Below, in pieces: positions 25,663 through 34,985 of a stretch of 39,893 bases of DNA. The notes under the pieces are model-generated. The model ran no database searches and was not told the origin of the DNA. It saw nothing but the letters and a program-made list of their open reading frames with translations. Within the stretch, counting starts at the first letter, position 1; each line of letters begins with the position of its first letter. The stretch comes from Brasilonema sp. UFV-L1 (GTDB lineage Bacteria; Cyanobacteriota; Cyanobacteriia; Cyanobacteriales; Nostocaceae). The stretch spans positions 1 through 39,893 of the forward strand of contig NZ_QMEA01000013.1 of NCBI RefSeq assembly GCF_012912105.1, read 5' to 3'. Made by a program: the position numbers and the translations under genes.

Positions 25663-26067
25663 TTAGGTTTCCACCACTTTAGTTGTTAATCCTGCTAAAT
25701 CGCCTGACTCAGTTTTACCAACCACGTAAACATCAATACTTCTTTTGCCAATACGATAAACTCGGATGTCACTGAGGTTGCTTTGAAGCACTTCTACAAG
25801 ATGACGATACTTGCTTACGTTTTCTTTTTGTTGGTCATCATGCCATTCTTGCTCTTGTGCAAGCTTGCCAAACAGATGATCCATATCAACCGTTTGTATT
25901 GGCGCGTTTTGTGGATGACCTGTTAACTCTAAGATTTTCTCAGGAGTGAGTTCAGAGGTACACGACCATACGAAAGGCTCAAAAGGGTAATCTGACTCAC
26001 TTGGCATAAATAAGCCAGAACAAGCATCTTTTAGTTTTGCAGCAGTCTGTTCAGAAGAATTACTCAT
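25663..26067 (-). CDS. nuiA: NuiA-type nuclease inhibitor
   Basis: The 134-residue protein matches the cyanobacterial nuclease A inhibitor, a cytosolic protein that binds and blocks NucA. Recognisable stretches are SGLFMPSESDYPFEPFVW, ILELTGHPQNAPIQTVDMDHLF, LVEVLQSNLSDIRVYRIG, IDVYVVGKTESGDLAG and the C-terminal TKVVET. From the known NucA-NuiA complex, the terminal threonine and an N-terminal glutamate (here in SESDYPFE) approach the metal at the nuclease active site; both are kept. I choose the ATG at 26067 (MSNSSEQ); the frame opens nine codons earlier at 26094. Convergent with the amber-interrupted nuclease, it shows no damage. Confidence 0.9.
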   Translation of the reverse strand: MSNSSEQTAAKLKDACSGLFMPSESDYPFEPFVWSCTSELTPEKILELTGHPQNAPIQTVDMDHLFGKLAQEQEWHDDQQKENVSKYRHLVEVLQSNLSDIRVYRIGKRSIDVYVVGKTESGDLAGLTTKVVET

Positions 26068-26194
26068 TGTAGTTATAAACTTGACAAAAACCATCTAATA
26101 GTATTCCCGGTTCCTGCTTTGTAGCCAGGGGCTAGGAACTATAAGAATCATTTGTCAGAATATTCTGACTTCTGACTCCTGAGTTCTTTCTTGT

Positions 26195-27766
26195 TCAAAT
26201 CACAAATGGTTCTAAGTACACATTGCACCACTCTCCCCGAAAGCGTTCGGTCACAAAGGGTCTGACTATAAACTTGGGTGGGCGACCATCCCGCACATCA
26301 ATACGTACACAAGAGTAGGGTAGCCGCATTTGAACATCGTATCCATGACGACCAATAAAAAGTAAAGAATCCGCAACTTTACGGATAGGACTTCCTGGAA
26401 GTTCCTCAAAAGTCTCCATCAATTCTGAACCCTCATTTCGCTGACGCCGGGGATAATGACCACTACCACCAGAGATAATGCAGTTGATAAAAGAGTCAGC
26501 GTGTCCAGTATCCACAGTGCGAAGGTGCTCCAAACAGTGTGCATGACCATTTAAAATCAAATCAACTATTGGACGACCTTGACTTAAAGAACCAAGCGTG
26601 TATGCAACTTCATCAAAGACCCAGCGCAGATAACGGCGAACTGCTAACGTTTGTGCTTGATACCACTTCGTTGCCTCTGTAACGTAAGGAGGATGATGAA
26701 AATAAATGATACGTCCGCGTACTTGCTCAGTATTCCAAGATTCAATAAGTCTTTGCTTGAGCCAGTTTAGTTGTTCAAAGTCTACGGCTGACACTTTATG
26801 AGATTCAAGTTGTTTTTCAATATCAATTTTTATCTCATCAATTTGGTATAACTTGGCTTTGAGGGCATCAAGTTGTTCAGCTTGTACAGGTATCTCCGCA
26901 TTGAGTTTGTCGCAAGCTTCTAGAATTTGCATTTCCTCTTGCTCTATCTCATGCCGACGATGAATCAATTTGCGACGTTCGGCTTCTCCCTCTTTTGTCG
27001 CTGGGAGTGGTAATGGTTCATTAAAAGTATTAGAGTCGAGGGCAAAAAAGTCAATCCCACCGTAACGAAATGTATAGTAGCGGTTGGGTAAGCGGGTGAA
27101 ACATCCGGGTTGATAACGCAAACAGCGTCCTGTGTCAGTCTTAGCAGTGTAATGATTGTCTAAGTGATGTTCCAACTGTTCACCAGAAGTCACTGCTTGA
27201 AGATAATCAAGAAACGCTCTTGCATAAGCGTCACCTTTATAAGATCCATGCCAGCCTATCTCCACGTCTCTGTAGCGGAGTAGGCGACGCAGTGGTCGTG
27301 TGCTTCCGGAAAGCAAACGATATATCAACGGTACGTCATAGTAATCATGATTACCCATGACTGGCAGAATTGGCAGGTCAAAAACCATACGATCATAAGA
27401 AATACATTTAGGGTTTTCCCCACCAACAAGAAACTCGCGGTAAGGTTCAATAAAGTTGGTTGGGTAATACTCATGAGACCCCACCACATAAATGACATCA
27501 CCTGTATGAAGAATAAAACGACATTCTTCGCGGTGAGCAAGCATCAATTCAGTAATTTGCCGTTGGGGATGATGTCCGTGATGTTCTGTGGTGCCAGTAT
27601 CACCTATGACTAGAAAAGAGAATTCTGAATTATCCGAGTTACCATCATCTATAACCATACTGGTTTGGTCAATTCCACGCTGGATGAGACTCGGATGTCC
27701 CCACCGCACCCGTTCCTTCATCTTTTGGACTTTTACAGGAATTGGTGGATCAAATATGAATTTCAT
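26195..27766 (-). CDS. Calcineurin-like metallophosphoesterase with coiled-coil insertion
   Basis: The 523-residue protein has the two-metal phosphoesterase motifs in order: VIGDTGTTEHHGHH, LHTGDVIYVVGSHEYY, the GNHDYYD block, IIYFHHPPYVTEA, and LNGHAHCLEH. Between the GNHD and HHPP motifs a charged helical insertion of about 70 residues (about 255-325, starting ATKEGEAERRKLIHRR) is predicted to form an antiparallel coiled coil. That insertion is not part of the usual fold. There is no signal peptide, so the enzyme is probably cytoplasmic. Substrate unknown. The gene runs in the same direction as the inhibitor gene 128 bp downstream. Confidence 0.9.
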   Translation of the reverse strand: MKFIFDPPIPVKVQKMKERVRWGHPSLIQRGIDQTSMVIDDGNSDNSEFSFLVIGDTGTTEHHGHHPQRQITELMLAHREECRFILHTGDVIYVVGSHEYYPTNFIEPYREFLVGGENPKCISYDRMVFDLPILPVMGNHDYYDVPLIYRLLSGSTRPLRRLLRYRDVEIGWHGSYKGDAYARAFLDYLQAVTSGEQLEHHLDNHYTAKTDTGRCLRYQPGCFTRLPNRYYTFRYGGIDFFALDSNTFNEPLPLPATKEGEAERRKLIHRRHEIEQEEMQILEACDKLNAEIPVQAEQLDALKAKLYQIDEIKIDIEKQLESHKVSAVDFEQLNWLKQRLIESWNTEQVRGRIIYFHHPPYVTEATKWYQAQTLAVRRYLRWVFDEVAYTLGSLSQGRPIVDLILNGHAHCLEHLRTVDTGHADSFINCIISGGSGHYPRRQRNEGSELMETFEELPGSPIRKVADSLLFIGRHGYDVQMRLPYSCVRIDVRDGRPPKFIVRPFVTERFRGEWCNVYLEPFVI

Positions 27767-27826
27767 AAGTCAATACTCATGAGTTATTAGTCATTTAGCT
27801 ATTGTCCCATTAGTCCCCAATTTCCT

Positions 27827-29659
27827 CTACTGATATCCTGCAGCTTGCAACGAAAACAGTGTTGCATAACGTCTTCCTGCTTGTAACAACTCCTCATGAG
27901 TTCCTTGTTCCACAACTTCCCCAGCTTCAATAACAACAATTTTGTCAGCCATCCGCACCGTAGAGAAGCGGTGAGATATTAAAAATACCATCTGATTTTT
28001 GGTCAAAGCGCGAAAGTGATTGAAAATATCAAATTCTGCTTGCGGATCCATTGCCGATGTTGGTTCATCCAAAACCAAAATATCTGCATTCGTTCGCATA
28101 AAAGCCCGCGCAAGAGCAATTTTCTGCCACTGACCTCCAGAGAGTTCTTGTCCACTCCTGAACCATTTCCCAAGCTGAGTCTGAAAGTTATCAGGCAAAT
28201 GTTCTATAAAAGGCAGCGCCATGCCTTTTTCAGCCGCAGTTTTCCATCGGATTTTATCTTCAATATAGTCCACATCCCCGACACCAATATTCTCACCAAC
28301 GGTGAATTGGTAGCGGACAAAGTTCTGAAAAATAACCCCGATGCGCCGTCGCAGCACATTCACATCCCATTCTTGCAAGTCCAAACCATCAAGTAATATG
28401 CGTCCAGAGTCTGGGGTGTAAAGTCGAGTTAGTAGCTTAATTAATGTCGTCTTGCCAGAACCATTTTCACCAACAATCGCTAATTTCTCTCCAGGTTGCA
28501 GGTGAAGTGAAATATTTTTCAACGCTGGTTGCAAATTTCCTGGATAAGTAAATGATACATTTTCAAAGCGGACTCCATCTTTGGGTTTCAAACCTTTGGT
28601 CGCTTTACCCTGCGGTTTTGGAACTTCCTCTTCTAGAAACTCATAAAGATTAGAAAGATACAAGTTATCCTCATACATCCCCCCGATGGAAGTTAAGGCA
28701 TTGGAAAATGTTAATTGTCCTTGGCGAAATACAGTCAGATACATAGTCATATCTCCCAAGGAAATTCTCCGCGCCACTGTCTCCACCACAATCCAGGCAT
28801 AAGCCATGTAAAAAGCTACAGTACTCAACAAATTCAGCAGATAACCCCACCGTCCTCGCCGTAGTGTCAAGTTGCGGTCTTCGTCATAAAGTCTATTGAA
28901 TAAACTGTGGTAACGTTGCAGCAACATATCCCCTAGTTGGTAGAGTTTCACTTCCTTAGCAAAGTCTTCTCTCGCAAGCAGCGTTTCTAGGTAATGCTGT
29001 TGGCGCGTTTCCGGCGCACGCCAACTAAATAGGCGAAAAGCTTCTCCTGCAAATTTCGTTTCGGCAAAGAATGCAGGCATCGCTGCTAAAATAAGTACCA
29101 CCACCGCCCAAAATGAAAACTTTACCAGCAAAACACCATAAGTCACAAGTGATAAGGCGTTTTGTACTAAGCCAAAGGTGCGGTTGACTAAAGACAAGGG
29201 ACGAATTGATGCTTCTCGCCGTGCATTAGTCAATTTGTCATAAAACTCTGAGTCCTCAAACTGTGTGAGGTCGAGTGTCAGCGCTTTTTCTAGGATGAGA
29301 ATGTTAACTCGTTGACCAAGTTGCATCCGTAGCAATGATTGGCAAACTGTAAGTCCTCGCTGACTCAGCGTTAGTAAAGCTACGGCGATCGCCTCTAATC
29401 CCACATACATCAAGGGACGATAGTTGTTGACAAAAATATTATTATATGCATCGCTTTGAGAAGCAATAATAACAGCATCAACAATTAACTTACCTATATA
29501 GGCTATAGCTGCTGGTAAAAGACCAGCCACCAAAGTTAAACTCGCAAAGATAATAGTCAGGGGGCGGCTAGTCGTCCATACTAAGCTAATAGCTCGTCCA
29601 CTGTATCGAAAGACAGCAAGAGATTGGCGCAGGGCGTTGCGTTTTTTACGTATCCTCAT
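27827..29659 (-). CDS. ABC transporter half-molecule, fused permease and ATPase
   Basis: The 610-residue protein (from Met at 29659) is an exporter-type ABC half-transporter expected to act as a homodimer in the inner membrane. The membrane domain covers roughly residues 20-330 with six hydrophobic helices. The nucleotide-binding domain follows with VRFENVSFTYPG, Walker A GENGSGKTT, Q-loop in GVIFQNFVRYQ, signature LSGGQWQKIALARA, Walker B ADILVLDEPTSAMDP and the switch histidine in LISHRFSTVRMAD. The frame extends 37 codons upstream to 29770, but that part is translated from a palindromic repeat block (RVFGRAIASPLGGAAQTL), so I exclude it. The exported substrate is unknown; relatives export lipids, peptides or drugs. 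Confidence 0.92.
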   Translation of the reverse strand: MRIRKKRNALRQSLAVFRYSGRAISLVWTTSRPLTIIFASLTLVAGLLPAAIAYIGKLIVDAVIIASQSDAYNNIFVNNYRPLMYVGLEAIAVALLTLSQRGLTVCQSLLRMQLGQRVNILILEKALTLDLTQFEDSEFYDKLTNARREASIRPLSLVNRTFGLVQNALSLVTYGVLLVKFSFWAVVVLILAAMPAFFAETKFAGEAFRLFSWRAPETRQQHYLETLLAREDFAKEVKLYQLGDMLLQRYHSLFNRLYDEDRNLTLRRGRWGYLLNLLSTVAFYMAYAWIVVETVARRISLGDMTMYLTVFRQGQLTFSNALTSIGGMYEDNLYLSNLYEFLEEEVPKPQGKATKGLKPKDGVRFENVSFTYPGNLQPALKNISLHLQPGEKLAIVGENGSGKTTLIKLLTRLYTPDSGRILLDGLDLQEWDVNVLRRRIGVIFQNFVRYQFTVGENIGVGDVDYIEDKIRWKTAAEKGMALPFIEHLPDNFQTQLGKWFRSGQELSGGQWQKIALARAFMRTNADILVLDEPTSAMDPQAEFDIFNHFRALTKNQMVFLISHRFSTVRMADKIVVIEAGEVVEQGTHEELLQAGRRYATLFSLQAAGYQ

Positions 29660-29714
29660 ATTCTTTTTATAATGTAAAAATGCCCCTGATTGCAGCGATC
29701 TGCAAAGGAGCGCA

Positions 29715-29745
29715 AGCGTTTGCGCAGCGCCCCCTAAGGGGCTAG
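29715..29745 (+). repeat. Palindromic block at the ABC transporter 5' end
   Basis: AGCGTTTGCGCAGCGCCCCC then TAAGGGGCTAG repeats, in inverted orientation relative to the strand, the block at 25592-25623. It lies just upstream of the chosen start of the ABC transporter and leaves that gene's frame open through the repeat. Confidence 0.6.
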
Positions 29746-29853
29746 CTATCGCCCTACCGAAGACGCGCATACCCTAAAAAGATACTGCTGGCATCCTGCG
29801 GAAGATACAGAATTTAGAGCAAGATAACTAAAAACTTCTTCAACAAACCAGAA

Positions 29854-29964
29854 TTAACTAATTGTCTCGGCTCGAATTTCTTGAATAATGGTAAAAATTT
29901 CTTCTTGTGATTCAATATGCTTTGCTAACACTTGTGCAGTAGCTTCAAGGCAGCCGATACACAA
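29854..29964 (-). pseudogene. Short conserved-looking coding remnant
   Basis: The minus strand encodes ILCIGCLEATAQVLAKHIES followed by QEEIFTIIQEIRAETIS and a stop. It has the look of the C-terminal end of a small helical protein. Only a TTG could start it at 29964, and an in-frame stop lies shortly upstream. An A-run just before this point suggests a frameshift from an earlier frame (GEKKGLTATLL). I cannot name the family. Confidence 0.28.
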
Positions 29965-30065
29965 TATCCGTGCGTCTTTTTTACTGCAATAAGGTTGCTG
30001 TTAAACCTTTTTTCTCTCCCCGTGCTCTAGAACTGCTTGGCTGTTGCTCGTTACGTTTCACTTTG

Positions 30066-30207
30066 TCTATATGCCAATACGGTTCAGATAAGACCAAAAC
30101 CATTGTCACATTGTCATCCTGGCAATGTACGAACGCTCGGATGCAACGTCTCTACACATCATCAAATTTCACTAAAAATTCTTAACTGAACCGTATTGGT
30201 CTATATG
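30066..30207. mobile_element. 126-bp MITE with 8-bp target duplication
   Basis: The element spans 30074-30199. Its ends are CCAATACGGTTCAGATAAGA and the complement of CCAATACGGTTCAGTTAAGA, a 20-bp inverted repeat with one mismatch. TCTATATG occurs immediately on both sides (30066-30073 and 30200-30207), a clean 8-bp target-site duplication. No open frame is inside. Mobilisation by a full-length DDE-transposase element with the same ends elsewhere in the genome is expected. Confidence 0.88.
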
Positions 30208-30535
30208 CCCTCCAGGTACGCACTCGCATTCGCTGCGAACAGATTCGCTCTTCAGCATAGGTGTCTTTTTTGGATAAATTATTAAGAAAATATTACAAGA
30301 TAAAAACTAAATTAAAAGAACGTCAATTAATTTGATGCAGAGAAAGTTGTCAAAATCAGCAAAAAAGAAGGATGATTTGGAATAAGTCTGGAAAAATAAA
30401 GACCGTCTCAAAACTGCACCACCCTTAAGAGGATGATTCCCAGACAGAAAAAAGCGCAAGAACCAAAAAGGAGCAATGACGCAGAAGCAGGTTTTGAGGG
30501 CAAAAGAAAAAAACAAACACAGAGCCTAGAATTTT

Positions 30536-32749
30536 ATGAATATCAGCAGTGCAAATACCGCAGTGCAAGCATTGGGTGAGAAATTACCTTTTCCACTCAA
30601 GCGCTTGGCATCTTTGGCTTACAACTATTGGTGGAGTTGGACGAGCGATCGCGTAGCGTTGTTCCAAACCATCGACCCCCAAGCATGGGAACGCTGCGGG
30701 CATAATCCAGTGGAAATGTTACAGTCAGCGACATACGAACGTCTCACACAGCTTGCTGAAGACCCGTTTTATCTCAAGCAAATAGGGTCACTCGTGCGTG
30801 AGTTTGACGAATACATGAGCACAAAAGACACTTGGGTGAGTCGAGTTGCACCACAAATTACTCAAGAACACCCTATTGCTTACTTTTGTGCTGAGTTTGG
30901 CATACATGAATCTCTGGCTGTCTACTCTGGTGGTTTAGGGATTCTTGCAGGTGACCACTTGAAGTCAGCATCAGATTTGGGAGTCCCAATGGTTGGTGTG
31001 GGCTTGTTGTATCGCCAAGGTTACTTTCGGCAAAGGTTAAATCGTGGCGGTTGGCAAGAAGATTACTACGTTGACAACCCCTTTTCCCAAATGCCTCTAG
31101 AGTTAATGAGAAATCAGCAAGGGGAACCAGTCACGATAGAGATACAAGTTCGCCAACGACTAGTGAGAGTGCAAATTTGGCGAGTCCAAGTGGGACGAGT
31201 GAGTCTTTATTTATTGGATAGCGATCGCCACGATAATGATCCCATTGACCGCTGGCTAACTGGACACCTTTACGGTGGTAACCAAGAAACTCGCATTGCC
31301 CAAGAAGTCGTCTTGGGAATTGGTGGTGTGAAAGCCCTAACAGCCTTGGGGATTCAGCCTTCTGTCCATCACCTCAACGAAGGTCATGCTGCATTCTCCA
31401 CTCTAGAAGTTGCACGACAAGAAATTGAGCGCACAGGCAAATCCTTCTACGACATTGAAGCCGATGTGCGAAATCGTTGTGTGTTCACCACTCATACACC
31501 GGTTCCCGCAGGTCACGATGTCTTCTCGCCTGACTTGATAGACTCGTTCTTTGCTCATTACTGGACAAAGCTACGCCTATCCCGCGAGCAATTCTTAGCA
31601 TTAGGCGCACGCCGACTGGGCGATCCTTGGGAACCTTTTGGTATGACAGTTTTGGCACTGCGGATGTGTCGTGCTGCTAATGGTGTGAGTGAATTGCACG
31701 GTCATGTTTCTCGTAAAATGTGGACAATTTTGTATCCACAACGTTCTGAAGATAAAGTCCCCATCGGTTACATTACCAATGGTGTCCATGCACCTACTTG
31801 GACTGCTCCCTTAATGGCAGAATTGTACGCCCAATATCTAGGCGATGATTGGAAAACTCGCGTCATTGACCCGAAGACGTGGGAGAAAGTAGATAATATT
31901 CCGGATGAGGAACTCTGGTGGCGACACCTCGTCTTAAAAGAAAGACTCATTGCCTATACTCGGTATAAAGTGAAAAAAGCACGGGAACAACGCGGTGAAG
32001 AATACCAGAAAATTCAGGCGGCAGAAACACTGCTTGATCCCAAAGTGCTGACTATCGGATTTGCCAGACGCTTTAGCCCATATAAGCGTGGTCATCTGCT
32101 TTTGCGTGACGCCGAACGGGCAATTAGAATATTTGGTAATGCAGAACGTCCCGTACAAATTATCTTCGCAGGTAAAGCTCACCCAGCGGATGAAGAAGGC
32201 AAACGAATTATTCAACGCTTGATGGAATGGTGTCAGCATTCAGCAATTCAGCATCGAGTTGCCTTTATCGAAGACTACGACATCTACGTTGGTCAAAAAC
32301 TCGTCCAAGGTGTTGATGTTTGGTTGAACAACCCCCGTCGCCCCTTAGAAGCATCTGGTACAAGTGGGCAAAAAGTCTGCTTTAACGGTGGAATTAATTG
32401 TAGCGTCCTGGATGGCTGGTGGTGTGAAGGATACAAAGCAGATGCAAATGGTCAAGGGATAAATGGGTGGGCAATTGGTGAAGATGCTCACACCAGCGAT
32501 CAAGATTTACAAGATAGTATAGATGCGGAGTCACTATATAAGCTTTTGGAAGAGCAAATAGTGCCCTTGTACTACGACCAAGATGCAAACGGCACTCCTC
32601 ACCGCTGGGTGCAAATGATGAAGGCATCAATTAAGACGAATGCACCACTGTTCAACACAGATAGGATGATTGCCGACTACGTTTCGCAGGTATACGTCCC
32701 AGAAATTGCCACTCGTGTAGAACCGATTTTAGCGAAGGTTCTGGTGTAA
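30536..32749 (+). CDS. glgP: Alpha-glucan phosphorylase
   Basis: The enzyme releases glucose-1-phosphate from glycogen. The 737-residue protein belongs to the shorter alpha-glucan phosphorylase group with an N-terminal DUF3417-type domain (RLASLAYNYWWSWTSDR). Active-site regions are clear: IAYFCAEFGIHESLAVYSGG, HLNEGHAAF, TTHTPVPAGHD, GFARRFSPYKR and the pyridoxal-phosphate region EASGTSGQKVCFNGGINCSV. The start ATG at 30536 gives the typical N-terminus. A strong terminator follows at 32779. No other glycogen gene is adjacent. In cyanobacteria this enzyme mobilises glycogen in the dark and under stress. Confidence 0.95.
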   Translation: MNISSANTAVQALGEKLPFPLKRLASLAYNYWWSWTSDRVALFQTIDPQAWERCGHNPVEMLQSATYERLTQLAEDPFYLKQIGSLVREFDEYMSTKDTWVSRVAPQITQEHPIAYFCAEFGIHESLAVYSGGLGILAGDHLKSASDLGVPMVGVGLLYRQGYFRQRLNRGGWQEDYYVDNPFSQMPLELMRNQQGEPVTIEIQVRQRLVRVQIWRVQVGRVSLYLLDSDRHDNDPIDRWLTGHLYGGNQETRIAQEVVLGIGGVKALTALGIQPSVHHLNEGHAAFSTLEVARQEIERTGKSFYDIEADVRNRCVFTTHTPVPAGHDVFSPDLIDSFFAHYWTKLRLSREQFLALGARRLGDPWEPFGMTVLALRMCRAANGVSELHGHVSRKMWTILYPQRSEDKVPIGYITNGVHAPTWTAPLMAELYAQYLGDDWKTRVIDPKTWEKVDNIPDEELWWRHLVLKERLIAYTRYKVKKAREQRGEEYQKIQAAETLLDPKVLTIGFARRFSPYKRGHLLLRDAERAIRIFGNAERPVQIIFAGKAHPADEEGKRIIQRLMEWCQHSAIQHRVAFIEDYDIYVGQKLVQGVDVWLNNPRRPLEASGTSGQKVCFNGGINCSVLDGWWCEGYKADANGQGINGWAIGEDAHTSDQDLQDSIDAESLYKLLEEQIVPLYYDQDANGTPHRWVQMMKASIKTNAPLFNTDRMIADYVSQVYVPEIATRVEPILAKVLV

Positions 32750-32778
32750 AGAATTTTAGGTTTCTTGGTTCAGCATTG

Positions 32779-32803
32779 AGGCAGGTTTTCAACCTGCCTT
32801 TTT
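32779..32803 (+). terminator. Intrinsic terminator of glgP
   Basis: AGGCAGGTT and AACCTGCCT form a 9-bp stem with a three-base loop, followed directly by a T-run, 29 bp after the glgP stop. This is a textbook rho-independent terminator. Confidence 0.92.
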
Positions 32804-32911
32804 CTTTGCTTTAAATATATTTAAGCACTCAGCATGAAGCAAAAAGTGCTTGAAATTCCAAAAGATGCCTATAATTAAAGTGTAAATTTATTCGGAGCTT
32901 TTTGCTTAATC

Positions 32912-33811
32912 GTGATTTCTACGGATGGACGCAAGATATCAGGCAAGCAAACTCTCGGAGCAGTGGTCATCACTGGCGCATCAAGTGGAATCGGTGAAGC
33001 CAGTGCTATTTGCTTAGATAAACTCGGATATCAGGTATTTGCTGGTATACGCAAGAATACTGATGGTGAGCAGTTAAGACGCAAAACCTCAGCAAGATTG
33101 ACACCGCTTTTGTTAGATGTCACAGATGAAGCATCGATTATTGCAGCTGCAAGCACTGTGAGTGCAGCTTTGAACACTGTTGGTCTTGTTGGTTTAGTCA
33201 ACAATGCTGGTATAACCGTCGCAGGTCCACTCGAATTTCTTCCTGTGGCTGATCTTAGAAAACAACTTGAAGTGAACGTCATCGGACAGATAGCCGTCAC
33301 GCAGGCATTTTTACCACTTTTAAGAAACGCTCAAGGTCGTGTTATCAACATTGGTTCCGACTTGGGCAAGATTTCTACACCTTTACGCGGTCCTTATTGC
33401 GCCTCGAAATTTGCATTGGAAGCACTTACAGACGCGCTTCGTATGGAGTTGCGACCTTGGAGTATTGAGGTATGTATGATTCAACCAGGCATTATCACAA
33501 CGCCCATTTGGGATAAGTCCATAGCCTTAAGCGAAGATATTTGGAGTAAATTGCCGCCTCAGGCGCACAACTTATACTCATCAGCCTTATCTGCTACCAT
33601 TCACGCAGTAAGTAAGTTAAGGAAAAATGGTAGTTCTGCGGAAGTCGTTGCCAAAGCAGTTGTCCAGGCGCTGAGTGCTAAAAAACCAAAATCTCGTTAT
33701 GTAGTAGGATTGGATGCCCAAATCAATATTTGGCTCTCCAAAATTCTCCCCACTCGCCTGCTTGATAAATTGATTCTTCAATACTTTGGTTTACCGGAAA
33801 ATCCTTTGTAA
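32912..33811 (+). CDS. Short-chain dehydrogenase/reductase
   Basis: The 299-residue protein is a classical SDR using NAD(P)H. The cofactor loop is Thr21-Gly-Ala-Ser-Ser-Gly-Ile-Gly28, followed by DVTD, LVNNAGITVAGPLEFL, the serine strand VINIGSDLGKIS, the catalytic Tyr and Lys in GPYCASKFALEAL, and IQPGIITTPIW. The substrate-binding end is similar to the retinol/steroid-dehydrogenase-like branch. The start is a GTG at 32912; no ATG upstream is in frame. It lies 100 bp after the glgP terminator, so it has its own promoter. Confidence 0.92.
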   Translation: MISTDGRKISGKQTLGAVVITGASSGIGEASAICLDKLGYQVFAGIRKNTDGEQLRRKTSARLTPLLLDVTDEASIIAAASTVSAALNTVGLVGLVNNAGITVAGPLEFLPVADLRKQLEVNVIGQIAVTQAFLPLLRNAQGRVINIGSDLGKISTPLRGPYCASKFALEALTDALRMELRPWSIEVCMIQPGIITTPIWDKSIALSEDIWSKLPPQAHNLYSSALSATIHAVSKLRKNGSSAEVVAKAVVQALSAKKPKSRYVVGLDAQINIWLSKILPTRLLDKLILQYFGLPENPL

Positions 33812-33906
33812 TATTTACAGCACATGATTTTGAACTCATATCACCACTTTTGAGCAAAAGTCCTCACAGAGAAAAGCGATGTTGTGTTAACTGATCACGA
33901 ATGGAG

Positions 33907-33989
33907 TTTTTCTGCCATATGACGTATTTACAAAAAAAATGTGCCTACTTTTTCTGCCATATGACGTATTTACAAAAAAATGTGCCTAT
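33907..33989 (+). repeat. Tandem duplication of a 42-bp unit
   Basis: The unit starts TTTTTCTGCCATATGACGTA, continues with TTTACAAAAAAAATGTGCCT and occurs twice in direct succession (33907-33948 and 33949-33989). The copies differ by one A in the A-run and at the last base. Such near-identity indicates a recent duplication. Confidence 0.9.
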
Positions 33990-34172
33990 CTTATTTGATT
34001 AATCTTTACTCACTAAATAAAAACTGGGATGCTCCCCCGATTTTTTTGTTTTGAAAACTTGATTTAGTAAGTTTATTGACCTTGAATTTGTGTAAGATAG
34101 AAATTCAATAAAGACTGCATCTAAAAATCTAGAAAGTTTAAAAGATAAGCCAGAGCAAGAAAATCACCGTAA

Positions 34173-34426
34173 AGTGAGGCAGTTCTGGAGCGTCTGTTAG
34201 AAGTGGTTGCAAAGAAACCATCAGGATTTGGATATGAATTCCGAAGATGGACTCTTGAGCAATTAGCAACATACACAGCACAACAAACTGGAATTAAGTT
34301 AATAGGCAAGCAAGTCAGGAGGATATTAGAACAAAAAAAAACGCTGAGAACTAAGCAGAATATACCTTAAAAAACAAACAAGAATCGAAAAAGAACTCAA
34401 CCTTTCAAGAAAAGTTAATGGAATAG
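34173..34426 (+). pseudogene. IS630-family transposase relic
   Basis: One frame (34173-34370) reads AVLERLLEVVAKKPSGFGYE then FRRWTLEQLATYTAQQTGIK and VRRILEQKK, the second helix-turn-helix part of IS630-type transposases. After a stop, another frame gives NKQESKKNSTFQEKLME, which fits the DKQNPEKRxAFQEKL region of the same proteins. The catalytic DDE part is missing. The relic is broken by at least one frameshift and lacks both element ends. Confidence 0.75.
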
Positions 34427-34593
34427 CAAGATTCAAAATAAGGAAAACACTGTCATTGTAAGTTAAATGTCTAACCGCTTATCAGCTTGCTCTTAATATT
34501 CTTTGACAAATCTTTTTTCTCTCCTTGCATCAATATAAAAATTATGTAAAGTCCTGGTTGAGGTATTTCAAAATATGTATGATTGTGGCATAT

Positions 34594-34647
34594 TAATTTG
34601 AGTGGCTAGAGTATTCAACCTAATTTGAGTGGCTAGGGTATTTAACC
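34594..34647 (+). repeat. Tandem duplication of a 27-bp unit
   Basis: TAATTTGAGTGGCTAGAGTA then TTCAACC is followed directly by TAATTTGAGTGGCTAGGGTA then TTTAACC. The two copies differ at two bases. No coding frame uses them. Confidence 0.88.
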
Positions 34648-34985
34648 ACTTTAAAAACCCAAAACCGAAAGGTATCGCACCTTGAAAACAACTAAAGATA
34701 AGGGGTTCCAAACAGGAAAAGCTTGTGTGGGTAAAATCTTTCTTGGGTACCAAGGAAAGCGAAAACCAAATCTTGAATGGTTTGAGTTGCACCGTGTGGC
34801 GCACGCAAACTGACTGTTACAATGCAGTGAAAAGTTGATAAAACATCCTCCTCTTAGACTCAATATTTAGTTGTATTAGAGCAGTTATTTGGTGAGTCAG
34901 CATACTCCGGCAAGGTTCTTGCCGTGAGTGACTGGCGAAGCTGAAGAGTTGGACTTAGTAGTGAATTCCTTCACTAAAGATAATC

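Noticed and set aside
30307..30516. Open frame of 69 codons on the minus strand upstream of glgP
   Set aside because: Very rich in Phe/Leu because the opposite strand is A-rich; lies in the presumed glgP leader and lacks a start context.
33907..34647. Short repeats that might suggest a CRISPR array
   Set aside because: Each unit occurs only twice, directly abutting with no spacer, and no cas gene is present.
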